Below are positions 8,151 through 17,373 of a stretch of DNA of 64,000 bases, in pieces. The notes beneath the pieces were generated by a model, which was given only the letters and a program-made list of their open reading frames with translations, was not told the origin of the DNA and searched no databases. This DNA is from JBBDQZ01 sp040905705 (GTDB lineage: Bacteria > Bacteroidota > Rhodothermia > Balneolales > Natronogracilivirgulaceae): positions 1 to 64,000 of the forward strand of contig JBBDQZ010000062.1 in NCBI GenBank assembly GCA_040905705.1. The letters run 5' to 3'. The translations under genes were made by a program, and so were the position numbers. The stretch's first letter is position 1; the number at the start of each line of letters is the position of its first letter.

Positions 8151-8368
8151 AAGGCAGAGCGATAAAAGAATTGTATTCCCAATATATTGTTCTTTTTCTT
8201 TGTCAGACTGGTTTGAAGCATGGCAACAGCACTTTCAACCCGTGTTCAAAAATCAATATATTCATATTGATAAGCGGATAGTAAAATTAATTTATTAGGA
8301 AATAGAGTATTTACTAATAAAATTTTATTTCAAACAAATGCTGTATATAAATCAATTGATAAATAACA

Positions 8369-9166
8369 ATGATTGATTGTGAATGTATATTATGCGGGAA
8401 TAATAAGTATAAAAATGTTTACTTAGAAAGTAATATCAGAGTTGTAAAATGTATAAAATGTGGTCTTATTTTTCAATGTCCAAAAATAATTAATGATACT
8501 AATGATTATTATATTGAAAGGGAAGATGTTGTTGTGAATCCAAACATTTTTAGAAAACGAAGAATACATTTTATTATAAAAAGATTAAAATCATTAAATG
8601 GTAAAGCAGAGAGAATACTGGATGTTGGTTGCGGTTGGGGATATTTTTTGAAATTGTTGCATGTAAGGTATAAAAACGTTGCAGGAGTTGAACCAAATAA
8701 ACAACAGTCAGATTATCTGCTTGCTAATAATTATGATGTATATCAAAATATTTATACAAAAAAGCTTTTTGATGAATGCAGCTTTGATATAGTTTCTTTT
8801 ATCCAGGTTTTGGAACATATACCCGATCCCTTTAAAGCTGTCAAAGCAAGCTACAAACATTTAAAAAAGAATGGAATTTTAGTCATTGATGTTCCGAGCT
8901 ATAATAATCCGCGTTTTTTAATATTCAGAATCACAAGATGTAAATATGTGGTCAGGAAGGATTTCATTATACCTCATTTATATTATTTTACGCCAAAAAC
9001 TTTGAAAATGATTTGTGAACAAGCAGGCTTCGAAATCATTCATTCTGATATTGGTCAGTATTCCGTTAAATGGGGGGTAGAAGATACTGTTTTAGGTAAT
9101 ATTTTTGATCACGTCAGTAATTTTTTAAACATAGGCAGTATTACTATCTATGCAAAGAAAAAGTAG
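8369..9166 (+). CDS. Class I SAM-dependent methyltransferase with N-terminal zinc motif, AT-rich
   Basis: 265 residues. N-terminal C-x2-C (CILCG) and C-x2-C (CIKCG) resemble the small zinc-binding segment found on sugar methyltransferases. The Rossmann core shows RILDVGCGWGYFLKLL (motif I), GVEPN (motif II acidic residue), DIVSFIQVLEHIPDP and GILVIDVPS. Likely modifies a sugar of the glycan. The gene and its 90 bases upstream are visibly richer in A and T than neighbours and the gene runs opposite to the flanking operon, ending 15 bases before the stop of the GT2 gene. Both point to recent acquisition. Confidence 0.88.
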   Translation: MIDCECILCGNNKYKNVYLESNIRVVKCIKCGLIFQCPKIINDTNDYYIEREDVVVNPNIFRKRRIHFIIKRLKSLNGKAERILDVGCGWGYFLKLLHVRYKNVAGVEPNKQQSDYLLANNYDVYQNIYTKKLFDECSFDIVSFIQVLEHIPDPFKAVKASYKHLKKNGILVIDVPSYNNPRFLIFRITRCKYVVRKDFIIPHLYYFTPKTLKMICEQAGFEIIHSDIGQYSVKWGVEDTVLGNIFDHVSNFLNIGSITIYAKKK

Positions 9167-9181
9167 AATTTGAAATGCCAA

Positions 9182-10153
9182 TTACTGTAATAGATCTTTC
9201 AGCAGGGATTTCCACCCATTAAAGTAGCTGTATTGTTTGTTTACCAACATTTTTATACCCGGAAGTATTCTGCTGAGTTTGCCGCCTTCATATAATTTTA
9301 TTCTTTGTTCGATGGCCATGATTTCGATTTCAAGATCATCAATTATTTTCTTTAGATAATACGTATTTTGTGAAATATTTGGCGGTATCCGGGCATGTTC
9401 AATCAGCCAGTTCATTAAGATATGTCTTCGTTTATGCATAGTTTTGATTTCCGATAATCGATCTTTCGGAGAAAATAAATCTGAAGCTATACGCTTAATC
9501 CGATAAATTTTACGGTGGGTATTGGCAAAATAAGTAGAAGTGTTCCCCCTATGAATTCTGTAGTATTGAAGACTTTCATTCAGGATCATACGTGTATTCA
9601 ATAATCCGGCCAAATCATGCAGCCAGTTATCATGCCCGCCATAATTTCCCGGTACAGGCAGGCAATACGAAATAAACTCCTGCCTGACAGCAGAGCAAGT
9701 TCCCATCACCATGTTTCTTATCGGGTATCCGGTGGCTAATATCTGCTCTGTTTTCGTAATGCCGGCAGGTACAAGATTGTGATCTGTCAATTCCGCGTTA
9801 TTTATGAAAATATTAATTTTCGGATGTTGTGTGGCAATTTCTGTTATTCGTCCGATTTTATGATCAAACCAGACGTCATCCTGGTCACTCAAGAATATCA
9901 GATCTCCATCACAAAGACTCATAGCCTTGCTGAAATTTTGCGAGTATCCGAGGTTTTTTTCATTCACATACAAATCAACATGAAAAGGAGCTTTTTGAGC
10001 AAACTTCCTGATAATCTCAACCGAATCGTCATTGGAATTGTCGTCACAAACAACCAACTGATCCGGTAAACGGGCTTGTTTCGCAATGCTTTCCAATTGT
10101 GACGGCAAGTATCGGCTGCCATTATAGACAGCCATGGCAACGGATATCCTCAT
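9182..10153 (-). CDS. Glycosyltransferase family 2
   Basis: 323 residues. GT-A fold with ISVAMAVYNGSRYLPSQLES, LVVCDDNSNDDSVEII (first nucleotide-binding aspartates) and LIFLSDQDDVWFDHKI (D-x-D). Resembles rhamnosyl- or galactofuranosyl-type transferases such as those starting VAMATYNG; specificity is not determinable. The start overlaps the stop of the flippase gene by four bases, so translation is probably coupled. Confidence 0.93.
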   Translation of the reverse strand: MRISVAMAVYNGSRYLPSQLESIAKQARLPDQLVVCDDNSNDDSVEIIRKFAQKAPFHVDLYVNEKNLGYSQNFSKAMSLCDGDLIFLSDQDDVWFDHKIGRITEIATQHPKINIFINNAELTDHNLVPAGITKTEQILATGYPIRNMVMGTCSAVRQEFISYCLPVPGNYGGHDNWLHDLAGLLNTRMILNESLQYYRIHRGNTSTYFANTHRKIYRIKRIASDLFSPKDRLSEIKTMHKRRHILMNWLIEHARIPPNISQNTYYLKKIIDDLEIEIMAIEQRIKLYEGGKLSRILPGIKMLVNKQYSYFNGWKSLLKDLLQ

Positions 10154-11607
10154 CGTATTGAAACGGCATTTGATGGTTGAATCAGTTTTTTAAAGTCAGA
10201 CTTGTAGCGATAATAACCGTACAGAGCATAACCAGGTATGATTCCACCTAATATAAATCTATGAAATGCTATATCGAAGTAGACCAGTAAAAAACCACTT
10301 GTAATAACCATTGTTGAGAAATAGAGAGGGTACATACGAGTTCCAATTAAATCGGCAAATTTATACATAAGAAATGTATCGACAGCGACCCGGATAACCC
10401 AGGCAAACGCCGCCCCTTCCACGCCCCACATATTTACCATTAACCACAATAATGCCAGGTAGGGAATCAGTTCGGCAGTATGGATCAGAGCTGTCGTTCC
10501 GGCTCTGCGCTGTCCGTGAAGATAGGCAAGTGGTATAAATGCCATATTATTGATCCATACGCCCATAAGGATGATTTGTCCGATAGATGATGACCTTGCT
10601 GCGAATTCCATGTCAATCCAAAGACACAAAAAGGGATCCATAACCATATAACCCAATAGTATCATGGGTGTAATGACAACAGTGAGGAAGTTCACTGCTT
10701 TGATGCTCAGGGGTTTGGCATGATCTATTCTCAGCATGGAAAATCTTGGAAACAGTGCCCGGCTTAACCCTGAAGTAATGATCTTCATTTTTGTAGCGAG
10801 ATTATAAGGGACCGTATAGAATGCAACGGCTTGAACTCCAACCAAAGCTCCCAGCATAAAACGGTCGGCACTCGTCAGGATGGGACCAATGATACTGCTG
10901 ACCGAAACCGAACCTCCGTAACTAATCAGCTTTTTAAGTGTTTTTTTATGAAAAGCAGGTTTCCCGGGATAATACTTGAACCCGATGAAAAGGAATAAAA
11001 CGATTGTTGCGGCCAGCCGGGCTGTAATGGCTGCAATAATTAAATAATAGATTTCAATCCCGATAAAAAATGCCGTGATCAGTGGAAGCACCTGAAGCAA
11101 AATATCTCTTACTACCTGAAGTGCATTCAGCGTTCCGAACTCTTCTTTACCCTCAAAATAACCTGTTGCGAGTGAGGTTAGTGTCAGGATGGGCACTGAA
11201 GCAGCAAGAAGTGGAAGGCTTCGAAGTACTTCGTCATAGTAATCCCTTTCTGCATCCATGGCCAGTTCAAACAAAGGGGGGCCAAGCAGGTATAACAGAG
11301 CACCACCGGCCAGCCCCATAGCGAGATTAACCTGCAGACCCGTCCAGAAAATAATTTCGGTTTTCCTGTTGCCTGAATTAAGCCCTCTGCCTACGTAAGC
11401 CACCTGGTTAGCCACCGCCTTTCCCAGACCGAAATCAAAGAGGCCGAAATATCCTAAAAGAAGCCAGACCAGGGCCAGAAAACCGTATCTTGATTCTCCA
11501 ATTAATGATATGTAGACAGGTACAGTAACCAGTGTAATGGCTATAGGCAGTAAACTGCCTGTCATATTATAGACGGAATTTTTTGCTATGGTTGTTTTCT
11601 GAGACAT
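10150..11607 (-). CDS. Wzx-type oligosaccharide flippase
   Basis: 485 residues with about fourteen hydrophobic segments, as expected for MATE-like lipid-linked oligosaccharide flippases. Early segment: NSVYNMTGSLLPIAITLVTV and ALVWLLLGYFGLFDFGLGKA, the latter the usual family signature. It would move the undecaprenyl-linked repeat across the inner membrane for the ligase/polymerase. Linked by four-base overlap to the GT2 gene and by one base to the upstream methyltransferase gene. Confidence 0.9.
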   Translation of the reverse strand: MSQKTTIAKNSVYNMTGSLLPIAITLVTVPVYISLIGESRYGFLALVWLLLGYFGLFDFGLGKAVANQVAYVGRGLNSGNRKTEIIFWTGLQVNLAMGLAGGALLYLLGPPLFELAMDAERDYYDEVLRSLPLLAASVPILTLTSLATGYFEGKEEFGTLNALQVVRDILLQVLPLITAFFIGIEIYYLIIAAITARLAATIVLFLFIGFKYYPGKPAFHKKTLKKLISYGGSVSVSSIIGPILTSADRFMLGALVGVQAVAFYTVPYNLATKMKIITSGLSRALFPRFSMLRIDHAKPLSIKAVNFLTVVITPMILLGYMVMDPFLCLWIDMEFAARSSSIGQIILMGVWINNMAFIPLAYLHGQRRAGTTALIHTAELIPYLALLWLMVNMWGVEGAAFAWVIRVAVDTFLMYKFADLIGTRMYPLYFSTMVITSGFLLVYFDIAFHRFILGGIIPGYALYGYYRYKSDFKKLIQPSNAVSIR

Positions 11608-12359
11608 TATTGTGCTCGCATGGCCGTAATTACATGGATATCATGTTCTAAGCAATAGCCCTGCAAATCTGGTTCCGCCACTTCAACAGTTTCAATTCTG
11701 TAATCAGCATTTTCAAGAATTTTCAAGATCTGCTCAGTAGAAGAGCCATATAATCCATGGGTTTCAACCAAAATGACACGGGGTCGGATGGCCATGGACT
11801 CCAGAATTCCTCTTTCTGCACCTTCACAGTCCAGTTCCAGAACATCGCAATCCGGCAAATCACCAGGGTTGACAAAATCCTTCACTCTCAGATCTTCCCG
11901 AACTTTAACCGGTTGTCCAACACAGCGGTTAACGATGGTAATATTATCCGGAACGGAGTTTATTCTCAGAGAATGCCGGATGTTTTTGCAAGCATTTTTT
12001 TTAACCTCATAACAAATCACTTTCCCGGCTGTACCTGTTAATTTTGACGCATAGATGGTTGTCACCCCCGCTCCGCCTCCTACAATAACCACTTTGTCAC
12101 CTTGCTTTACACAGGATTTCAGGCCATTTACCAGAGCAGATTCATAATTTATCCGAATTTGTTGTTTATATGATCGCCAGGAAGAGGAGAGATAACGATC
12201 ACCGAATTTGATGGGTTTAATTTTGATACCATTGTACGTTACATACCCTGTTGTAGGCAATACTGTCCTCACTGTTTTTTTGTATACAATAGCAACAAGT
12301 TGAACAAGTAAATTGAGAATGTGTTCCTTTTTAGTAATTTCCCAAACTTTTTTATGCAT
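11607..12359 (-). CDS. FkbM family methyltransferase
   Basis: 250 residues. SAM-binding motif GDKVVIVGGGAGVTTIYASKL, acidic loop GKVICYEVKKNACKNI, and the FkbM C-terminal signature DLPDCDVLELDCEGAERGIL followed by RPRVILVETHG. This family O-methylates sugars or small hydroxyl substrates. First gene of the minus-strand polysaccharide operon; its stop shares one base with the flippase start. ATG at 12359. Confidence 0.9.
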   Translation of the reverse strand: MHKKVWEITKKEHILNLLVQLVAIVYKKTVRTVLPTTGYVTYNGIKIKPIKFGDRYLSSSWRSYKQQIRINYESALVNGLKSCVKQGDKVVIVGGGAGVTTIYASKLTGTAGKVICYEVKKNACKNIRHSLRINSVPDNITIVNRCVGQPVKVREDLRVKDFVNPGDLPDCDVLELDCEGAERGILESMAIRPRVILVETHGLYGSSTEQILKILENADYRIETVEVAEPDLQGYCLEHDIHVITAMRAQ

Positions 12360-12736
12360 ACATCAAAGGTGTATCGAACCCGATCTTTAAGGCAATTACA
12401 CTATGGCCATAATAAGCCATTATGTAAAGATGTTACTTTGTCAATATAAAACAGCAGGTATTCTATAGTATTGTTAGATGCTGTATGAACAACAAATCAA
12501 TTGAACCGGATACTACAAAATCAGTAAAATTATTTCCCTCTGAAAAGACTTTAATTTTTACCCATTAATTATTATTATTAGAATAATTTAATAAAAAATA
12601 TCTATATCAGAATTTGAATCTTTTGACGTATCTACAAATTCCGTGAAATATCCATGTATGCAATCTCTGAAATAAATCAGGAAGATTAAACAATGGATGC
12701 TTCATCTGTCATTATGAATGATATCAATCAATACAG
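12360..12736. other. Divergent intergenic region, AT-rich
   Basis: 377 bases between the FkbM gene (minus) and the lipoprotein gene (plus); promoters of both must lie here but I cannot place them with confidence. It holds dispersed repeat copy B at 12685-12720, and near 12365-12410 a minus-strand stretch with a T-arm-like GGGTTCGATA that I considered as a tRNA remnant and rejected. The centre (12550-12620) is nearly pure A/T. Confidence 0.4.
12685..12720 (+). repeat. Dispersed intergenic repeat, copy B
   Basis: Its 26-base core (12693-12718) equals copy C (48893-48918) at 23 positions, and the full 36 bases equal copy A (429-464) at 27. The core begins with a near-palindrome ATGGATGCTTCAT followed by CTGTCATTATGAA. 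It ends 16 bases before the lipoprotein start codon. Confidence 0.5.
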
Positions 12737-13309
12737 ATGAAATTTTATAAGATCATCTTTTTTACCTGTCTGTTACTACTTGCAGGCGCGTGTTCTTCTG
12801 ACGATGAGCCCGAATCAGTGGAGAATTTGTTTTTTCCTGATCTGACGGAAAAAGGAGGAGTCTACTTCAAAGACGGGTCCGACGAGCCCTTTACCGGGAC
12901 TATACTGACGGAATACAGCAGCGGAATTCCTTATGTAATGGCAGACTTCAAAGACGGACAGTTGCACGGGCGTTTTTATTCATGGTTTATGGATGGGCAG
13001 ATTATGGGTGAATCTCATTATAAAAACGGCATACGGGAAGGCCCCTGGATAAACTGGTATCCTACCGGAACGGTTTCACAGTATGTACGCTATGAAGACG
13101 GGATGAAGCAGGATACATTGATAAGATGGTACAAAAATGGCGAAAAACAAGTAATAGCTATGTTTGAAGACGACCAGTTGCATGGAAAATATTTTAGAAT
13201 GTATCCCGACGGCCAACTATGGATGTATGCGGAATTTGAAAAAAACGAACGAGTAAGTGGAATTACTGAGTGGTCTCGCGACGGGAGAAGTAACAGATAC
13301 ATTGAATAA
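12737..13309 (+). CDS. MORN-like repeat lipoprotein
   Basis: 190 residues. Signal peptide MKFYKIIFFTCLLLLAGAC with a lipobox (LAGAC) predicts outer-membrane or periplasmic lipidation. The rest is a string of about five MORN-variant units of the form G-x-x-x-x-W/Y-G-x-G-x-x (FKDGQLHGRFYSWFMDGQ, YKNGIREGPWINWYPTG, FEDDQLHGKYFRMYPDGQ), as in the antitoxin-like YwqK family common in Bacteroidota. Role unknown; the repeats suggest protein or lipid contacts. ATG at 12737; no strong Shine-Dalgarno. Confidence 0.85.
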   Translation: MKFYKIIFFTCLLLLAGACSSDDEPESVENLFFPDLTEKGGVYFKDGSDEPFTGTILTEYSSGIPYVMADFKDGQLHGRFYSWFMDGQIMGESHYKNGIREGPWINWYPTGTVSQYVRYEDGMKQDTLIRWYKNGEKQVIAMFEDDQLHGKYFRMYPDGQLWMYAEFEKNERVSGITEWSRDGRSNRYIE

Positions 13310-13520
13310 GTATTTACTCATTTACTCCGTTTGTGCAGACGGAAATCAAATTAATAAACCATTTCTAATCGCAATTGAGCTTGGGTTCTCTTTATTGTTT
13401 TGTGGCATTAGTTTGAATTATCCAATAACTTGCAGAGTCTTCCAAGCAAGGCTGAAACCGGCCGGGGCCAATGAATAATCGGATAGCGAATCCTTTAACT
13501 CCAAATAATATCCCGCCAAT

Positions 13521-14852
13521 ATGCCTGAATTTCGTTTTCAGGGGGTGAATCCCCAGGGTAAGCTGGTCCAGAGTGAGTTTGAGGCGTCAAATAAAAAGGA
13601 GGCTAAAAACAAAGTGGATAAACTTGCGAAAGCACGCAAGCTTACCATTCGTTCACTGGATCAGAAACTTGTTTTTCAATACAAAGCCCGGAAATCAGGC
13701 AAACCGCCGGTTGAAGGCGAACAGGAGGCGTACAGCAGGGAGGAGCTGGAGAGAGCCCTGATTAAAATGGGTTACAAGGTTGATAAGATCAGTAAAAAAT
13801 GGCTGGACTTTAAGGGTGGGGTGCCTCGTCAGGAAGTGGTAACGTTTATTCGCTTGTCAGCTGATCTGTTGCGTCAAAAACTCCCGTATGACCAGATTTT
13901 AAATTTACTACATGCGGATACATCGAACAAACGGATGCGGGAGGTGATTAAGGAGATCCAGAAGGATCTTAAAGACGGAAAAGAAGGTAATGAGGTCTAT
14001 AGCAAGCACAAGGATATTTTCGGGGAATTTGCCTGCTATATGTTGAGTGTAGCTTCAACCAGTGGTAACATGGCCCAGGTCTTTGAAAGTACTGCCAAAT
14101 TCATGGAACGGGATGCCGCGTTCAAGAAAAATATGCGCCGGGCACTGATGATGCCGGCTATTACCGTTATTGCCGTCATCGGCGTAGTACTTTTCTATGT
14201 AGGTTACATATTTCCTCAGACAGCAGAAATGTTTCTGGAATTCAATATCAAATTGCCACCCATGACGGCTGCCACGCTTGATTTCAGCAACTGGCTTCAG
14301 TCCAACTGGATTATATTGACACTGGCTCATGTGCTCCCGATTGCCGGATTTATCTCTTATGTCAGAACGGAAAAAGGCAAACTTTGGCTCGACAGTAAAA
14401 TCATACGGCTGCCTATTATGGGTGATCTCATGCATAAAACCAGTATTGAGATTTTTTCGCGTGTTTTTTATACCCTTTATAGCGGCTCAGGACAAAATAT
14501 AGAGGTCATCCGGGTTGCTTCCGAAGCGTGCAGAAACAAATTTATTGAAAAGCAAATCAAGGAAGTCGCCATTCGTATGATGCTGGATGACGGAAAAGGG
14601 TTGATTGAATCTATGGAAGCAACCGGCGTTTTCCCACAGACGGCACTCAGCCGGTTCAGGCTCGGCGCCGAATCCGGTGCATTGAAAGAAAATTCCAAGC
14701 AATTGGCCGAATACTACGAAATTCAAACATCATACAAAATGGACTCGGTAATCGATGTGATCAACCTGGGTATTAACATGTTTATCATGGTGGCCCTGGT
14801 TGCCATTACGATTGTATCGTCCGAATCAGCCATTATACAGCCCGGCGGATAA
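13521..14852 (+). CDS. pilC: Type IV pilus inner-membrane platform protein, PilC/GspF family
   Basis: 443 residues. Begins PEFRFQGVNPQGKLVQSEFEA, the family's N-terminal Y/F-x-Y-x-G-x-x-x-x-G motif, followed by two T2SSF domains (about 115-240 and 305-440) with membrane segments near 205-228, 262-282 and 410-438. The platform protein couples the assembly ATPase to pilin extraction from the inner membrane. First gene of a co-directional pilus operon; a 211-base gap upstream presumably holds the promoter. Confidence 0.9.
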   Translation: MPEFRFQGVNPQGKLVQSEFEASNKKEAKNKVDKLAKARKLTIRSLDQKLVFQYKARKSGKPPVEGEQEAYSREELERALIKMGYKVDKISKKWLDFKGGVPRQEVVTFIRLSADLLRQKLPYDQILNLLHADTSNKRMREVIKEIQKDLKDGKEGNEVYSKHKDIFGEFACYMLSVASTSGNMAQVFESTAKFMERDAAFKKNMRRALMMPAITVIAVIGVVLFYVGYIFPQTAEMFLEFNIKLPPMTAATLDFSNWLQSNWIILTLAHVLPIAGFISYVRTEKGKLWLDSKIIRLPIMGDLMHKTSIEIFSRVFYTLYSGSGQNIEVIRVASEACRNKFIEKQIKEVAIRMMLDDGKGLIESMEATGVFPQTALSRFRLGAESGALKENSKQLAEYYEIQTSYKMDSVIDVINLGINMFIMVALVAITIVSSESAIIQPGG

Positions 14853-14955
14853 CATTATTTTCGATTAACACCGTTTTATTCTTTATAAATGGCATTGTAT
14901 GATTAATTTTTGTATGTATAGATAACGATCTGTTTATTTGATCTGATTTTTTGAT

Positions 14956-16731
14956 ATGAGTACGGCCGTAAAATTTAATGTCAGGCGACGCATTGGCGAT
15001 GTCCTCGTTCGTAACGGGATCATCAACGAGGAGGAACTGGAACGTGCCATCCAGATTCATGCCTCGGAACCTGAATCGGTGCGTCGTCGACTTGGGACGA
15101 TCATTATCGAAGACATAGGGGCAGATCGTCATGAGGTAATGCGTACGATTGCCGGACTTTATGCATTCAGGGAGGTGATGGATGACGAAGAGGTCAATGA
15201 CCGTCACATTGAACGTATCAAGAAGATTATCCATGATTTACCGGAGGAACAGGTTGCGGAAATGATCCACCGTAATACCCTCCCGTTTGAAGTCAGCCGC
15301 AATAATCTTGTACTGGCTACCGCTGATCCTACAGATCCCCAACTGTCATCGCTTGTTTCTGAACTACCGTACAAACATTACGAGCTGGTGTATTGTCGTC
15401 TGGAAACCATCAAGGGGGTGATTTCACAGGTTTACGAGCAAAAAAATGAATTCCTCGAGTTATTGGAGGAAATCGATTATGAGGAACCCGATTCCAAAGA
15501 TGAAGAAATAGATGAAGACGAGCTCGATGCAGAGATCAACCAGAGTATGCTTAACTCTCTGGTTGAGGGTATGTTGGTAGAGGCTGTTCGCAGAGATGTT
15601 AGTGATGTCCACATCATCCCCGGAATCAACAATAAAACGGATATTTTCTTTCGGGTAGACGGTAAACTGCAACTTTGGTATTCTCAGTCCAACCTTAAAC
15701 CTGAGGCGTTTTCTGCGGTTGTCAAGGACAAGAGCCGAAATATCGACCGTTTTGAGAGGGATTCATCCCAGGATGGGTTTATTCAGCGGAGAGTGGATGG
15801 GACCAATATCCGCTATCGGGTCTCCATAATGCCCATCGTCGGCGAGGAATTTGACCGCAAGTTTGAATCGATCGTTATCCGTGTACTGGATGATCGTAAA
15901 GTGATCACCGACCTGAACAAACTCGGGCTGCAGAAGAAGGCATATGAAGATTTTTACAAAGCCATTCACAAACCTTCCGGTATCGTTATTATCACAGGCC
16001 CGACAGGCAGCGGAAAATCGACGACGCTGGTGGCTGCTTTGTATACGGTTGTGGATCCTTCAGTCAACGTGTTAACTGTTGAGGAACCGGTGGAATATCT
16101 GATCAAAGGAGTTCGTCAGCTTAAAATATCGGAACATATGACTTTCGATAATGCCGTGCGCGGTATTCTCAGGCACGATCCCGACATCGTGCTGGTTGGT
16201 GAGATACGGGATCTGGTAACTGCTGAAATTGCAATCAAACTGGCCAACACCGGCCACCTTACCTTTTCCACACTCCATACCAATGATGCCCCCAGTGCTG
16301 TTGCACGGCTATTTAAAATGGGCGTAGAGCCATTCCTGATTGCTAATGCCATCAACCTGGTCATGGCTCAAAGATTGGTCCGTAAATTGTGTGATCATTG
16401 CAAGAAACCGATTGAGGACGTTAATCCGGAATTACCCAAAAACCTCGGCTTTACCGACGATGAAATAGCCGAAACCACATTTTATCAGCGGGCGGGATGT
16501 GACAAATGCAATGGGGGATTCAAAGGTCGAATTGCTATCCATGAAGCCCTGTTTTTTGACAAACAAATTAAGAATATCATCTTTGAATCCGGTAAAGAAA
16601 TTGATGAAGATCGTATTCGCCAACAGGCCATAAAAAATGGAATGTTAACCTTGCGTGCATCCGGCAGGGAGCGGATCAAGACAGGTACAACAACGATTGA
16701 TGAAATTGTAGCTACAACACTCGAGGATTAA
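14956..16731 (+). CDS. pilB: Pilus assembly ATPase, PilB/GspE family
   Basis: 591 residues. N-terminal MshEN-like region (RRRIGDVLVRNGIINEEELERAI; family members can bind cyclic di-GMP), acidic linker at 170-195, then the ATPase: Walker A GPTGSGKS at 348-355, Asp box VEEPVEYL, Walker B RHDPDIVLVGEIRD and His box FSTLHTNDAPSA. A C-x2-C pair (CDHC) and a second (CDKC) near 475-515 form the zinc site typical of extension ATPases. Drives pilus extension or secretion at the inner membrane. ATG at 14956. Confidence 0.95.
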   Translation: MSTAVKFNVRRRIGDVLVRNGIINEEELERAIQIHASEPESVRRRLGTIIIEDIGADRHEVMRTIAGLYAFREVMDDEEVNDRHIERIKKIIHDLPEEQVAEMIHRNTLPFEVSRNNLVLATADPTDPQLSSLVSELPYKHYELVYCRLETIKGVISQVYEQKNEFLELLEEIDYEEPDSKDEEIDEDELDAEINQSMLNSLVEGMLVEAVRRDVSDVHIIPGINNKTDIFFRVDGKLQLWYSQSNLKPEAFSAVVKDKSRNIDRFERDSSQDGFIQRRVDGTNIRYRVSIMPIVGEEFDRKFESIVIRVLDDRKVITDLNKLGLQKKAYEDFYKAIHKPSGIVIITGPTGSGKSTTLVAALYTVVDPSVNVLTVEEPVEYLIKGVRQLKISEHMTFDNAVRGILRHDPDIVLVGEIRDLVTAEIAIKLANTGHLTFSTLHTNDAPSAVARLFKMGVEPFLIANAINLVMAQRLVRKLCDHCKKPIEDVNPELPKNLGFTDDEIAETTFYQRAGCDKCNGGFKGRIAIHEALFFDKQIKNIIFESGKEIDEDRIRQQAIKNGMLTLRASGRERIKTGTTTIDEIVATTLED

Positions 16732-16812
16732 TAATTGGCAGAAAAAGTTAAATTTACTTAATATGTTGCAATATGTCTCCAATTCACATCTCTGTTTCGG
16801 AGGAGTTTGGAA

Positions 16813-17298
16813 ATGAATGATGTTTCGGATCTCATATTTACAATGGCTTCCATCGTTATCTTTTCATTTCTGCTTTTGCAGGCCAATCATGCGATGGTAC
16901 GAAATGATGTAGTAATGGTTGAACATGAATACGAAAATTCGGGTATATCCCTGGCACAGTCTCTGATTAACGAGGCACGAATGACGGCTTTTGATGAGAC
17001 AACGGAAGGTGGAGGTGCTCCGGAAAGTATGCCGTCCGGATTTCGGGAGCAGTTGGGTCCACCGGTTGGTATATCCCGCCCGGATTTTACGGTTTTTGAT
17101 TATTATCACGGATATAGCGATACCATCACAACGCAACTGGGGTCATATGTTATGGATGTGACGGTATCATATGTGAACAGTGAACCTCCGTATGAAGAAA
17201 CGGGCGGGCCTACTTTCAGTAAAAAACTGGAAGCTACAGTCCGCGAGGTACAAACCGAACAAAGTGCACGACTAAGTTATATCAAAACGTACTACTGA
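16813..17298 (+). CDS. Pseudopilin-like protein of the pilus operon
   Basis: 161 residues from ATG 16813, chosen because GGAGGAG at 16798-16804 sits at good distance; a TTG at 16807 would add two residues. An N-terminal hydrophobic helix (LIFTMASIVIFSFLLLQANHA) is followed by a polar domain. It has the size and layout of a minor pilin but no recognisable Gly cleavage site before the helix. It lies between the PilB ATPase and the cyclic-nucleotide-binding protein. Family not recognised; role inferred from context. Confidence 0.6.
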   Translation: MNDVSDLIFTMASIVIFSFLLLQANHAMVRNDVVMVEHEYENSGISLAQSLINEARMTAFDETTEGGGAPESMPSGFREQLGPPVGISRPDFTVFDYYHGYSDTITTQLGSYVMDVTVSYVNSEPPYEETGGPTFSKKLEATVREVQTEQSARLSYIKTYY

Positions 17299-17373
17299 TG
17301 AGTCCGGTAAATGTACATACTTTCCGACATGTGGTTCGAAACAATCAGGTAAAACTTGTGAAAGGAAGACACT

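Noticed and set aside
12362..12412. tRNA-like remnant on the minus strand (TAGTGTAAT and GGGTTCGATA)
   Set aside because: D-arm- and T-arm-like words occur in the right order, but there is no anticodon arm and the T stem does not pair; probably chance.
13257..13478. 73-codon frame overlapping the end of the lipoprotein gene
   Set aside because: Out of frame with the MORN protein and extends into a likely promoter region; no protein features.
13310..13520. TGGCAT...TTGAAT before pilC as a sigma-54 promoter
   Set aside because: Only nine bases separate the GG and the -12 dinucleotide; spacing must be ten.
16735..16747. TTGGCAGAAAAAG, identical to the start of the PilM-PilN gene at 20858
   Set aside because: A 13-base match is expected many times by chance in 64 kb, and the frame here ends after eight codons.
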